In this document: one piece after another, positions 43,741-54,475 of the stretch
Layout: each line of letters begins with the position of its first letter
Numbering within the stretch: the first letter of the stretch is position 1
Origin: Microvelia longipes
Taxonomy: Eukaryota > Arthropoda > Insecta > Hemiptera > Veliidae
DNA length: 64,000 bases
NCBI GenBank assembly: GCA_018340805.1
Contig: JACMZG010001913.1
Span: forward strand, 6,847,114-6,911,113
Direction of reading: 5' to 3'
The notes under the pieces: model-generated
What the model was told of the DNA's origin: nothing
Seen by the model: the letters and a program-made list of their open reading frames with translations, nothing else
The model's database searches: none
Program-made: the position numbers and the translations under genes

Positions 43741-43890
43741 TTATTTTAAATACTTGCTGCGAGATTTTACAGGCAGTAAAGACTGCTTTGAAGTAGATGC
43801 AACGCTGACAATATCAGGTGGAGAGTGGTCCAATAACTCGTCAATGTCAACAATGTTTGTATCTTTAACTTCACTGTTGTTCTCACTCAT
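43741..43890 (-). CDS. 49-residue ORF, tyrosine-recombinase-like N-terminus
   Basis: ATG at 43888-43890 opens 49 codons ending TAA at 43741-43743. The protein starts MSENNSEVKDTNIVDIDELL, continues with an acidic/Ser segment (SPPDIVSVASTSK) and ends PVKSRSKYLK. Short acidic N-termini followed by 'P.KSr.rYe..Y..F..W' occur, from memory, at the start of insect proteins with Crypton-like or phage-integrase-like tyrosine recombinase domains. Here the frame stops exactly where Y..F..W would follow, and no recombinase domain is found on the minus strand below. It is probably a transposon-derived first exon or truncated relic. The sequence above 43890 could hold its promoter but shows nothing diagnostic. 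Confidence 0.4.
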   Translation of the reverse strand: MSENNSEVKDTNIVDIDELLDHSPPDIVSVASTSKQSLLPVKSRSKYLK

Positions 43891-43899
43891 TATGTTTTA

Positions 43900-44775
43900 G
43901 TAACTTAACTTTAGTTTTTGATAACGTTCTATTTTTGTAACTTTATATACTTAAACTAAATATAACCACATGAAATACAAAATCTGACGACTTAAACATT
44001 AAAAATCTGTCGATTCATAAACAGCTGGTAAATAATTTAATTTAATGCCAAAATTATCAGTGTTGCCAATTTGTTTCCAAAACATTGTATATTATTAGAT
44101 AAACAAATGTTAAATGTTAAACATTTAAAAATATTATCGTAATTTTAAGTAACAATAAAGAAAGTTACATACTAGAAACAAACTAGAATAAATCATAGTT
44201 TACAAAATAAAACAATACCGAAATTCACGCAATAATTTGTAAATTAATAACCTCCGCTCATTCATTTTCCCGCCTAGGGAGTTTGGACTTGTTCCACATG
44301 TTATTTAAATGAGCCATAACTCCCTAGTACATTTTTCATTACCAAAACATTTTGCGTACTGTTTTGAAACATTTTGCGTACTGTTTTAAAATATTTCCCG
44401 TATTGTTTGACAGTGTAGGTAAAATGACATTTTGCAGCTTAAAAACAGTCCAGTAATGACTAATTTTGCTGCTGTGAGTAGATAAAAATAATTAACAAAT
44501 ACATGTGTAAAATATCTATAGGTAATTAGTTTAGAACTACTAAGTAAGATCATAACTTAAATAATGCAATATAAAACAGAGGGATCTAGTAAGTACCTTG
44601 AGGCAAACCCTTATAGAGCTTTGCAGAGGGAGGCGTTCTTTATCGCACATTTACAGTTGAATAGTCCCTTAGTTCTTTTTAACGATATGGCTCCTTCCTA
44701 CATTAGACGTAAACTATAACACATAAGTATTTATTCCTTATATCCTTTATATAAATTAAAGTGCATTACAACAAT
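43900..44775. other. No gene; short direct repeats
   Basis: AT-rich. ACATTTTGCGTACTGTTTT is repeated two to three times at 44346-44402. Confidence 0.45.
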
Positions 44776-44777
44776 AA

Positions 44778-45012
44778 TCTGCTTCCGTATCCGCGGTCGT
44801 ATAGTACTGGACTTCGACACCGGAGGTCCGGGGTTCACAGCCCGGGCTATGCTCTCAGTTTTTATGAATTGAATTTGTTCTAAAAAGATATTGCCAACTT
44901 TAGTTTTACTTTAAGCATAGTAAATGTGACCCACCCGAGGTGGTTCCCGCAGGGCGAATACCCTGAAGGGCCGATAGGCCCCAAAACTGGCATTATTATT
45001 ATTATTATAATA
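44778..45012 (+). mobile_element. SINE-A, copy 4
   Basis: TCTGCTTCCGTATCCGCGGT head, GGGGTTCACAGCCCGGGC, GTGACCCACCCGAGGTGG core, ATT-repeat tail. Same subtype as copy 3. Confidence 0.82.
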
Positions 45013-45087
45013 CACCAATATAGATAGATGTATTTATTTATTATTATCATATATTATTATAATTTACACTGGTTCAAAGAGAGTTAT

Positions 45088-45307
45088 TTAATAGTTCCGG
45101 TGGTTTACGTTCCGGTGGATATTCTGCTACACAGAATATCCGATCCGACACGGGTTCGATCACATCCAGGGCCTGTAGGATATTCATGCAAGTCATGAAA
45201 ATTCTAACATGGTCCGTCCATCGAAAGGGACATTGGGCCATTGTTTCCAAGCCTGTGCGATGTCATGTACTCATACAAGATCTCTAAAATATTGGACCTT
45301 CACTATA

Positions 45308-45312
<5 letters not shown>
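45088..45312 (+). mobile_element. SINE-B-related element
   Basis: B-box-like GGGTTCGATCACATCC, then a body ending CCAAGCCTGTGCGATGTCAT and GATCTCTAAAATATTGGACC, parallel to the SINE-B segment GAGCCTGTGCGTTGTCAGG. The head differs from SINE-B, suggesting a shared tail with another tRNA-like head. An (AT)n run follows. Confidence 0.55.

Positions 45313-45380
<68 letters not shown>
45313..45380. repeat. (AT)n microsatellite
   Basis: Lies exactly between the 3' ends of two SINEs in opposite orientation; it probably grew from their tails. Confidence 0.9.
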
Positions 45381-45384
<4 letters not shown>

Positions 45385-45612
45385 CCCGTTTTAGAGCCTT
45401 GCGGCCCATCAGAGATAACCCCTGCGGGACCCACCTCTAGTGTTGTGGCAACCGTTGCACTCAAATGTAATCTAAAGTTGTGATAAGTTACTTGATCAAT
45501 AATCTTATATTAACTGAGAGGCGTAACCTGAGATGCGAACCCAGACCCTCCATGGTGTCAAAGGTCGATTATTAACTTGACGCCATAACGACCTCGACCA
45601 CGAGGCGGCTCC
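45380..45612 (-). mobile_element. SINE-A, copy 5 (subtype 2)
   Basis: On the minus strand: GGAGCCGCCTCGTGGTCGAG head, GGGTTCGCATCTCAGGTTAC, then a core with CCGCAAGGCTCTAAAACGGG. The head differs from copies 1-4 and 7 and matches copy 6. Confidence 0.75.
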
Positions 45613-45614
45613 AT

Positions 45615-45698
45615 ATATATTATATATATATTATATATATATACATACATAGACTTTCTCTCAGCCTGGTTGAAGGTTGTAGATGCACTTCAAAAAGC

Positions 45699-45747
<49 letters not shown>

Positions 45748-45791
45748 ATTATTATATAATAATGTGTGGATGTTGTGTGTGTGTGTGTGTG

Positions 45792-45830
<39 letters not shown>

Positions 45831-45852
45831 GTGTGTGTGTGTGTGTGTATAT
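45615..45852. repeat. (AT)n and (GT)n microsatellites
   Basis: AT runs at 45615-45645 and 45700-45765, then about 80 bp of GT (45770-45850). Confidence 0.9.
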
Positions 45853-46218
45853 GTGTTAAATTTACATTATTATCTATAATATTTTATTTATTTTTACTAC
45901 AGCAAGTAATGCAATATAATACTTTAAGTTAAAAATAAAGACACCCCCTACGCGATTTTCTTGATAGAGGTTGTTTTTAATACATTAAGCTTTTCTAAAA
46001 ATAAAGTTTATATCGAAAATAAGCCCCGAAAATAGACATGTTTGTTGAAAACGCCTACAGTTTTGGATGAATTGCAATGTGTCAAGTTTTTCTAAGAAAT
46101 TAAATTTTCCCAAAATCATTTTGCCTTTTTTTGTTAATTTAATAGTAAGGTTAGGTAATGGTATTGATTAAATTTGGTTTAGTTTCGGATATCTTCATTT
46201 AAGTTTAATGAAATTAAT
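45853..46218. other. No recognised feature
   Basis: AT-rich spacer. Confidence 0.5.
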
Positions 46219-46227
46219 ATTTCAGAT

Positions 46228-46472
46228 GAGCCACCTCCGTGGCCAAGGTCGTTAAGGCCGTCAGTTATTAAACTGACCTTTGAAACCACGGAGGTCTGGA
46301 GTTCGCATCCCAAGTTAAGCTCTTAGTTATTATAAGATTGTTGTTCAAATAACCTATCGCCAATTTTAGATTACACTTTGAGCGTAACGATTGCCACAAC
46401 CAGTAGAGGTGGTTCCCGCAGGGGTTTTCCCTGATGGGCCGCAAGGCTCTAAACGGGTATTATTATTATAAG
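46228..46472 (+). mobile_element. SINE-A, copy 6 (subtype 2)
   Basis: Head GAGCCACCTCCGTGGCCAAG, B-box-like GGAGTTCGCATCCC, core ending GGCCGCAAGGCTCTAAACGG, ATT tail. Flanked by ATTTCAGAT (46219-46227 and 46473-46481), a 9-bp target duplication. Confidence 0.85.
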
Positions 46473-46503
46473 ATTTCAGATATATGCTTTTAAGGCTGTT
46501 CTA

Positions 46504-47074
46504 AAGAATCACCCTGGGTGTAGTGGTTAAGGTACGCGGCTAATACACAGAATGAATGGACTTTAAATTTCCGAGTTTATTTAGTCATGGGTTCAGTGCC
46601 AGCACGGGCCTCTGGGATTTTTATAAGAATAAAAATTCTGCGTACTACGTCCTTCAGAGTGGACGTAAAGCCGATGGTCTCGAGCCTGTGCGTTGTCAGG
46701 TACTCGCTACAGATCCCTTAACCTAAATGAAACTGGGCAAAATTTAGGACCCTCATTGTAGATTCATTATAATACTATACTGTTTCAACCTTGTAGTTTA
46801 AAGTGTGTGGAGGTTTGGTTTAACAGTGAGAGCACGTGTTGTTCCCAGTTTTCACTAGACTATAATAGTCAGTGAAAATATGTATGATTGCTTGAAAAAG
46901 GCATGATGGAAACCATAGAAATTCACGGCTCTTTTATCTAGATTAGATGAAATATATCTACACTTGAAATTAAAAGGAGTAGAACACTATCTTAGGGAGC
47001 TGGCAAAAAGGGCCCAACAACGTGGCCTACTTGCCTGGTAGTTACTACCACTCCCCCCATATTACTACTACTAC
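46504..47074 (+). mobile_element. SINE-B, plus copy with target duplication
   Basis: 571 bp. Head GGGTGTAGTGGTTAAGGTAC (A-box), GGGTTCAGTGCCAGC (B-box), body with GCCTGTGCGTTGTCAGGTAC, tail ATTACTACTACTAC. Flanked by TAAGGCTGTTCTA at 46491-46503 and 47075-47087, a perfect 13-bp duplication. It inserted just beyond the SINE-A copy 6 site. Confidence 0.88.
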
Positions 47075-47090
47075 TAAGGCTGTTCTATAC

Positions 47091-47215
47091 CCATAGAGAT
47101 TTATACTACAGGGGACATAGCCTATACATTGAGACGCCTGAAATTAAACTGATAAGAAAGATAGCGCGCATTTTAAAGAAAATTTGCTAAGCTTGCAGAA
47201 CCTCCGCGCCAGAAA
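47091..47215. repeat. MITE-M left-end fragment and A-box fragment
   Basis: CCCATAGAGATTTATACTAC...GAGACGCCTGAAA (47091-47145) is a MITE-M end. AACCTCCGCGCCAGAAAT near 47200 is a minus A-box family head. Confidence 0.5.
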
Positions 47216-47437
47216 TATTTGTGTTATCAGTTGAAATCCATATTTTAATCACGCTCCGATGCTTCTTCTAAACTATTATAATTCTGAAGTCGGCTAGACC
47301 TAATTTCTCTATCTGGCGTTAATTTAAAAAACATGTCCGGCAAATCATCGCCACTTTTATCAATTCAATCAAGTTTATAACCGTTTTAAGATTTCAACAA
47401 TTTTTTGAAAGGTTCCTTAGTTTACATTTACTTTAAG
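47216..47437. other. No recognised feature
   Basis: AT-rich spacer before MITE-H copy 3. Confidence 0.5.
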
Positions 47438-47445
47438 CTTTAGAT

Positions 47446-47984
47446 CTTAGAATAATACTATATATAGAAGGAGCACAAGACCGTAAACACAATGTAATTT
47501 CACTGATAACACGAAAGCCGGTTGACTGGTGCACTTAAGTAATGCTGCCAACCTGACTACAAAACATTATTTTAAATATGTGTCATAAATATCTATTAAT
47601 AAAGAAAGATCGTAAAGAACAAATTTAATATCTTAGAACACCAGCTGAGTATTTAATAAAACCGGTCTTAGATGGCAAAAGGATAGCGGAATACAAGAAT
47701 CTACATTTAGTTGACGAGGACTTTTTATATATAATTTTAATAAATACGTTAAACTACAATTTAAAATGCGTAAAATATCGTAATGCACCGATATTTATAT
47801 TAGTATTTTATGAATAATCAATCATTAATTAATAATAGAACATAATAATTCAGCAACCGGAAGTATTGCCAACTTTTTTTTAGTAAATTGTATATTGTTA
47901 GGTTGGCAGCATTACTTAGTTGCACCAGTGAACCGGCTTTCGTGTTATCAGTAGTGCTCCTTCTATATATAGTATTATTCTAAG
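47446..47984 (-). mobile_element. MITE-H, copy 3
   Basis: 539 bp with TIRs CTTAGAATAATACTATATAT and inverse; opposite orientation to copies 1 and 2. Flanked by CTTTAGAT at 47438-47445 and 47985-47992, a perfect 8-bp target duplication. Confidence 0.9.
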
Positions 47985-47992
47985 CTTTAGAT

Positions 47993-48441
47993 TAAAGAAA
48001 ATTTACTCCTAAGCATAATGATATTGTTGCTCAGTTTTAGAAAGCGTATTGCTGTTAAATTAAGAGCTTAATATTTCTAATTTAAGATCTTGTTTAGTTT
48101 CATCATTTTCTTGTCCACCCACGCTCTTCAAATAAGTTGTATTTTCTAAAATGTAATAATATTGATTAAACTGAGATAAATTCGTTTCTCTCCGTCAACT
48201 CCGTTACATTTAAATCTGATGTTTAAGAATGACAAAGACGAATGGTTTTATACGAAATATCCTTGATCGGTAGAGGTATCTTAAACTTATAACGCTTTGA
48301 CATTTTAATTTAAGATATGGCCTGTAAAGAATGGTGTTTAGAAATTAGTTAGTGTGCCAACTGTGAAGATTAGAAGTAGTTTAAATTGGTACAGAGAAAA
48401 GTAGAAAGGAGAACGGTACTATGGTATTTGGTACCTAGAAA
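47993..48441. other. No recognised feature
   Basis: AT-rich, no ORF or repeat recognised. Confidence 0.5.
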
Positions 48442-48756
48442 CATAGAGATAGGGACATAGCATATCTTATTACATTGAGAGGCCTGAACTATCTTATAGG
48501 GCTCTGTGTAACCTCATGGAGACCTCTTTAAAAGTGAGTTAAGGTTATAATAAATCTATTTTTTTCGGCTTCTCGCATATTGTTTGTGTTTTCATTTGTA
48601 TTTTTAACGTTACTATATAAGTTACTGTAATTTTGTAACTTTGAGTTACTGTAATTTTGTTGTTATTTCATTAATTAATGAGCAAAGGTGGTCAGGTTAC
48701 TTTTTGATGTTTCAAAATTTAACCTATAGGGCATCTCTAGTAATAATATCTCTATG
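48442..48756 (+). mobile_element. MITE-M, tandem copy 1
   Basis: CATAGAGATAGGGACATAGC to CTAGTAATAATATCTCTATG; blocks GGGCTCTGTGTAACCTCATG and GGTGGTCAGGTTACTTTT. Abuts copy 2 with 4 bp (CCTA) between. Confidence 0.8.
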
Positions 48757-48760
48757 CCTA

Positions 48761-49096
48761 CATAGAGATATTATTACTAGAGGGGGCATAGCCTATCACA
48801 CTACATTAAGAGGCCTGAAACATTTTTTTGGGGCTCTCAGGGACTCTGTGTAACCTCATGGAAACCTCCTTAAGAGTGAGATATGGTTATGATAAATAAA
48901 TTGATTTCAGCTTTCCGCATATTGTTTGTGTAAATTTGCATTTTTAACGTTCTACTATGTAAGTTATTTTATTTTTGTGATTATTTGATTTATATTTAAA
49001 TAATATTTAATTATATTTATAACCGAAAACGGTCAGGTTACTTTTTCAATGTTTCAAAATTTTACCTATAGGGCCACTCTAGGTAACATCTCTATG
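48761..49096 (+). mobile_element. MITE-M, tandem copy 2
   Basis: CATAGAGATATTATTACTAG left end with GGGGCTCTCAGGGACTCTGT and right end ...ACATCTCTATG at 49096. TIRs are about 25 bp. No clean target duplication for this copy. Confidence 0.8.
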
Positions 49097-49319
49097 GTTG
49101 TACTGTACATTGCTCGTACTCCTCAAATTGCTCTCGCGCTGTTTGTTTAGAGACTATAATTTTTGTACACTCGCTCGGCAAATCACGGTGATGAGTCTAG
49201 ATAGAGTCCTCCGATTTGAATATTATTCATAGAACCTCACATTTTACTTTTGATTAAAAATCTAGCAATGTCACCTTCTGCAGGTTTCAGTATGAAGGAC
49301 CAAATTTCATGCGATTCTG

Positions 49320-49630
49320 ATGGGTATTGTGGTTTGAGGAATAAGGTGATTTTTTGCGTGATGAAATTGTGGTTTGAGGAATAAGGTGATTTTTTGCGTG
49401 ATTAAAATTGTGGTTTAAGGAATAAGGTGATTTTTAATAAGGTGAATAATTAATAATAAATAAAAATAATAATATAATAATAAATAATATAATAATAAAT
49501 AAATAATAATAATAAATAATAAGGTAAATAATTTTTAATAAGGTGATTTTTTGTGTGATAAAAATTGGTTTGAGGAATAAGGTGATTTTTTGCGTATTAA
49601 AATTGTGGTTTGAGGAATACGGTGATTTTT
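49320..49630. repeat. ~40-bp minisatellite with AAT-rich insertion
   Basis: Five or six units of TTGTGGTTTGAGGAATAAGG plus TGATTTTTTGCGTGAT, separated by a (TAATAA)n stretch at 49445-49525. Confidence 0.85.
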
Positions 49631-49829
49631 TTCGTGATAAAAATAAAATTGTGTAACGTCTCAAATTTAATGTGTAAACATTATGAAATAAAAACAAGAT
49701 AAGATAACGAAGGTGATGATCAAAAGTAAATTTAAAAAATGACTCCTATTATAATAAAACATATCTTACCAAACTGACAGAAAATAACTGTCCTGAGGCC
49801 CTTAGCCCTTTAGATGTTAGACGGTCGGC
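49631..49829. other. No recognised feature
   Basis: AT-rich spacer leading into R1 copy n. Confidence 0.5.
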
Positions 49830-50970
49830 CTTGTCTAACATGCGTTTGTGCTAGAAAATTGAGGCTTTGTAAAAAGAATAATCTATAGGTGTAGAAGTAC
49901 TATTCATTCAGAAAAAATGTTTTTATGACGTCGGCCCAACTTATGGTGAATTCTGACGTCATTAACCCGCAATAATAATGGGGGTTAATGAAATAAAAAA
50001 TATTGCGATCAATCTAAGATTTGGCACGCATATAGCCATGTATAAGACTGACTGTATATGTGCCAAGTTTCATCTCTTTAACGGCATTAGTTCAAATTTT
50101 ATCAAATAACTTGTGTACGTTTTTTTTTTAAAAATTGTCAGAAATCAGAAAAAATCCAATTGAGTTGAAATTTGATACAAAATTTGATACCTATACGTAA
50201 TAAATAAGTACATCGAGTTTCGTTTAAATACAAGTATATCCATGATGTTTGTTAGATCATTAGAGTTAAGCAGCATACAGCGTGGCCGCTGGGAATGTAA
50301 CGTATGTGTTTTCTATCTGAGGACAAGCGAAGTTAGTTCGAAGACGTGTTGCAGTATAAATTTAACGACGAGGACGAGCGAAGCTAGTTCGAAGACGTGT
50401 TGCAGTATAAATTTAACGACGAGGACGAGCGAAGCTAGTTCGAAGACGTGTTGCAGTATAAATTTAACGACGAGGACGAGCGAAGCTAGTTCGAAGACGT
50501 GTTGCAGTATAAATTTAACGACGAGGACGAGCGAAGCTAGTTCGAAGACGTGTTGCAGTATAAATTAACGACGAGGACAAGCAAAGCTAGTTCGAAGACG
50601 TGTTGAAGTATAAATTTAACGACGAGGACAAGCAAGTAGTTCGAAGACGTGTTGAAGTATAAATAAACGACGAGGACGTGAACGAAGTAGACGAGTTAGT
50701 TCGAAGTGTTGAACGACGAGACGAGCGAAGTTAGGTTCGAAGACGTGTTGAAGTATAAATTTAACGACGAGGACGAGCGAAGTTAGTTCGAAGACGTGTT
50801 GAAGTATAAATTTAACGACGAGGACGAGCGAAGTTAGTTGGAAGACGTGTTGCAGTATAAATTTAACGACGAGGAGGAGCGAAGCGAGTCCGAAGTTGGG
50901 AGGATGATCGTAGCTAATTTGATGCAACGAGGAAATTGCTCCTAGGAACACCTTAACCGATTTTTGAAGT
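49830..50970 (+). repeat. R1 copy n with internal minisatellite
   Basis: R1 from the AATCTATAGGTGTAGAAG segment to an eroded 3' end (AACACCTTAACCGATTTTTG at about 50960). Two CRE-like segments (near 49927 and 49955) reflect a local duplication of the CRE block. Confidence 0.72.
50318..50885. repeat. 51-bp minisatellite derived from R1
   Basis: About eleven units of GAGGACGAGCGAAGCTAGTT followed by CGAAGACGTGTTGCAGTATA and AATTTAACGAC. The single-copy ancestor is visible in R1 copy h (18325-18400, inverse). Later units lose regularity. Confidence 0.9.
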
Positions 50971-51720
50971 CAATGTTCAATGTTTTGAAGCTTTCTGAGT
51001 ACAATTAAGCTCCAGCTACACCAGTAGCTGGTACAATTTTTCAGATATTTATAAAAATAGATACGTGCTTTTATTTTGAACATGAGCTTGCTCAAACGGC
51101 GGATTTTATTTCATTAAAACAGCACAAAAATAAAATTATACCATAAAAAGAACTGATTAGATTATGGGCTAAACATAACATCCAACATAGCCTTTCAAAA
51201 ATGCAACAGTATTCAATTTACAATTTGATATGCTTCTATTATTTTTAAGCCTTTGGTTAGGAAAGTTTCGTTCCATGATTCACAGTTTGTTTTTATTTTA
51301 TCGTCAATGTAATTACATTTTTCAAACTTTTTACATTTGTAACAGGGTTTTCAAACTGGATTATTAATAAGCTAATAAATTATTGTTATATAATTTAAAA
51401 AAAAAAAATTAATTCAAAATTATATCATTTGTAACAATTATTCAGGTTACCCCTATGTAAAAAATGTCTCTCTCGAAATTGGTTCAAAAAGTCAGATATT
51501 TAAGACGAGAAAAACATCTAAATAAAGACACCACTTCAACAATCTTTTCAGTCAATGAAAATCTCTTAGTAGGAGGAAAATTGGAAGTGTTAAGGGGGCA
51601 TCCTACTTACGGATGATAAAAAAAAGAAAATGCCTTCTAATAGAGAAGAACAAAGATTTTTCAGCTTTTCCTTGGTTTGAAGAATAGGCTTGAGAAGGGC
51701 GAAAAAAAAGCCATTTGAAG
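50971..51720. other. No recognised feature
   Basis: AT-rich, no supported gene. Confidence 0.5.
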
Positions 51721-51721
51721 A

Positions 51722-51774
<53 letters not shown>

Positions 51775-51790
51775 TATTATATATATATAA
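51722..51790. repeat. (AT)n microsatellite
   Basis: About 70 bp. Confidence 0.9.
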
Positions 51791-52690
51791 TACGTTATAT
51801 ATTTTATTCGTTCGCGTCCCTACGTTAATAGTCAGTCTAAAGATAATATGCTGCTCTTTTTCTTTTTTTCAAATTAAGGGTAGAAGTAAATAGTCTTAAA
51901 AAATAAAGAGTACCCGTTTTTTCCAGCTCTACTTTTTTTCAAAAAAATAGGATTTTTAAACGTTGCACGCTTATTTTTGCGCAACTCACCTAGAGTTTTG
52001 TTGAGGAGGGGAGGGGGGGGGGGGTAAAGATGAAGAGGTGGGGCCCCCCTGGGTAGGAGGGGCTACAAGCATTGATTTTAGTCTAGTGCGACCCCTCTTT
52101 TAACTCCGCCATATTGGAATACCATGGGAAGGGGAGGGGTAGGTTTAGATTTCTCTCAGTTACCATTCGGGTAAAATTTACTTTAAGGCGACTTAGAGTA
52201 GAATGGGTACGATGTTAAAATGTAAAGACTAGACAGTCTATGAGCATTCCCTGGGTAACTTTGACACCCGTACTCCTATCTATTACCAAAATTCCCCTTC
52301 TACCTATATAACAATACATTTTTATATTTTTTATCATATTAAACTCTATTACCTTCCTTATGACAAGATAATGATAAGATTACATAATAGAATTAAATGA
52401 ATTGTTCTTTTTCTTTAAAAAGTTGGCTAAGCTGATTTTTAGCGAATTTCCGAATGAAATATGAGTTAATAACATTCTATGGGGTGTTTTGAAAATCTAT
52501 CGCTGTTACAAATACAATCTGTAAGGTTGTATTAGAAGTAGGAGCAAAGGTGGGGGGGGGAGGCCAAGCAGGGTGAGTAGACCCCAATTTTAAATCCATT
52601 TCACCAACTCCGAAGTTCTCTACCGACAACTACACCAACGTTCCTGAGCTCCATCAAACTTCCTGCTACAATGGAAAAAGGTGTGGAGTC
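51791..52690. other. G-rich patches, possible LINE flanking sequence
   Basis: Long G-runs at about 52004-52024 and 52551-52560. 52436-52470 starts with TTTTTAGCGAATTTCCGAAT, a terminus-like motif also at 38431, 38925 and 54642. No gene. Confidence 0.4.
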
Positions 52691-53200
52691 CTGCCGTCTT
52701 AAGAGACTTCTTCACGCACAGGCCTCTAGCCAGCCAGAAATCGTAAGAGGGGCGAAACTAATCCCCTAGCGGGCAATGTTTCGCACACCTTTAATGACGT
52801 TAAAAACTACTTCGTTAGAGGAGCGACACTTTTTCTAAGGTGCTCTATCTGGCTAAGGGCCTGTCAACGCTTAGCTTCCTTTGTCCAAAATGTTAAAACC
52901 TGAGCCTTCAAAAGCCTTAACATATTCCTATGTAATAATAGGCTGTTTCGTCCTCGTCTTCATCACATATTGGGCAGATGGGACTCTCAACCACCTTCAT
53001 TAATGCAAGGTGTCTATCGAGTTTGCTGTGCTCTGTCGGGATGCTTACCATAAGCTTGATACGTGAACGTCTCATAATTAAGAAGTCTTCTAGATCTTCT
53101 CTGTCCAATGCAGCAGAGTCATCTTGGATCCCTGCATCCAATAATATTTCCTTATATCAGTTTAGTATATCTCCAAATCCAGTTTTCGACGAATGATTTG
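52691..53200 (-). pseudogene. LINE ORF2 C-terminal fragment (zinc-knuckle end)
   Basis: The minus frame 53141-52917 reads RRSRIKLMVSIPTEHSKLDR then HLALMKVVESPICPICDEDE and DETAYYYIGIC. This matches the end of non-LTR retrotransposon ORF2 after the RNase H domain: 'lTGHc.LnrHL..mgl..sp.C..C.eeeETa.Hil..C', with the Cys-x2-Cys pair and final Cys present but the expected His of 'Hil' replaced by Tyr and TGH changed to TEH. Below 52917 a frameshift/stop separates RLRFxHFGQRKL-like residues. The G+C-richer 52691-52900 is probably the LINE 3' untranslated region. Jockey/R1/I-type is likely. Confidence 0.65.
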
Positions 53201-53439
53201 GCACAACTAGTAGACCATTCTATTGCAATGTCTAGTCCACCCGAAATAGTGTGATGCCAGCAAGAGAGACACCTCGTCACGAATTACAAAAATTTCAATA
53301 ATAGTTGATTCTAGTTGAATTTTTCAAAGAAAATGCGCCAAATATTAGCATAAACTGAGTTTCAAATGAGTGAAAATAATGCTTTGCCGTATAGTGTATA
53401 ATGTATGAAATGAATATACGCATTTTTTTTACTTTTCCT

Positions 53440-53830
53440 CACCTTCTTATACAGACGGTATATAGAGGAAAAGTATTGGTTTCACCCAAAAAATGTTAAC
53501 CCGAGATTTCACTTGAATTATCCATTTTAGGTGTTTTTAGGACCATCTGAACCGATTTCAGCTTAATATCTGTGTGTGTGTATGTGTCACGCATAACTCC
53601 CACTGTGTTTATGTTAGATAGTTTAAACTTGGTACAAAAATCAGTCTTTGGGTCTAGTTGTGCTGCCCGAAATATCAAAATTTTATGTCACCATTAACCC
53701 TATTTGCTTAGTCAGCAAAACTTTTAAAAAATCGTAGAAATCTAAAAATGACCCGATGAATTTGAAATTTGACAGGAATATACCTCTCAATATGACAAAA
53801 AAATCTTCCGAATTTCGTTTTGATATTGGC
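53440..53830 (+). repeat. Diverged R1 copy o
   Basis: Keeps TATATAGAGGAAAAGTATTG, TTGGTACAAAAATCAGTCTT and ATTAACCCTATTTGC, but the CRE is lost (ATGTCACC) and only TTAGTCAGCA remains of the AP-1/ARE site. Confidence 0.6.
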
Positions 53831-54204
53831 CGCCATTTTAAAATTATTTACTTTTGAAATTTAAAATTTCGACGCTTAATAATACCAAAAGTATACACGT
53901 GTTTTGGACACATAACACGTCGTTGGAACCGCAAAAAATAGGATCAAATATAAAAAAACTCCGATTAAAATCTACTAATTAGTTAAAAGGTTATAAGCGA
54001 ACTTAATTATTAATTAGTGCCACACTTTTGTTAAACGTAAAAGTTTGTTTACATTTGTCAAGTTTACAAATTTCCGCCATAAATTCAAATAATTTAATAA
54101 AACAGAGTAAAAATCGGAACTTTTTCTCATTAAAGATTATGCAAAGTTTAACGTTCTTGTATGCTTTTTTTCTACTAATTAAATTATCATTTATTAAAAA
54201 TAAT
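53831..54204. other. No recognised feature
   Basis: AT-rich. Confidence 0.5.
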
Positions 54205-54340
54205 TAAAACAATCGGGTACGGGGTGCCTCGTAAGTTTAAAATCTCTTGGCCATTGGTAACCATCCTAGTCTAAGGACGAGCGAAGCGAGTCCGAAGGGT
54301 AAGGAAAAGTTCCGAGGTACCCAGTACCTGATTTTTTAAA
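54205..54340. mobile_element. Short R1-ended MITE
   Basis: AATCGGGTACGGGGTGCCTC on the left and TTCCGAGGTACCCAGTACCT on the right are inverted R1 3' ends enclosing about 95 bp with GACGAGCGAAGCGAGTCC. A minimal element that defines the R1 terminus. Confidence 0.7.
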
Positions 54341-54369
54341 TTTGAAACATTAAATAACAAGTTGTGACG

Positions 54370-54475
54370 CTACTGCTCAGGTGAAATTGGATTGATAAGC
54401 AAGAAAGTGCGCATTTTAAAGAGAATTCGCCCGGTTTGCGGACCTCCGCTCCAGAATTATTTATTTATTCAATCA
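54370..54475 (-). repeat. A-box repeat family, minus copy
   Basis: Inverse of TCTGGAGCGGAGGTCCGCAA followed by AATGCGCACTTTCTTGC. Same family as 7545. Confidence 0.5.

Noticed and set aside
46504..46600. tRNA gene (also SINE-A heads and 31030-31131)
   Set aside because: A- and B-box-like sequences are present but no complete cloverleaf, and each is followed by a SINE body with target duplications.
50242..50568. 108-codon repeat protein ORF (and the minus ORF at 50616-50951)
   Set aside because: The 51-bp minisatellite unit is a multiple of three so any stop-free frame stays open; the unit is amplified non-coding R1 DNA.
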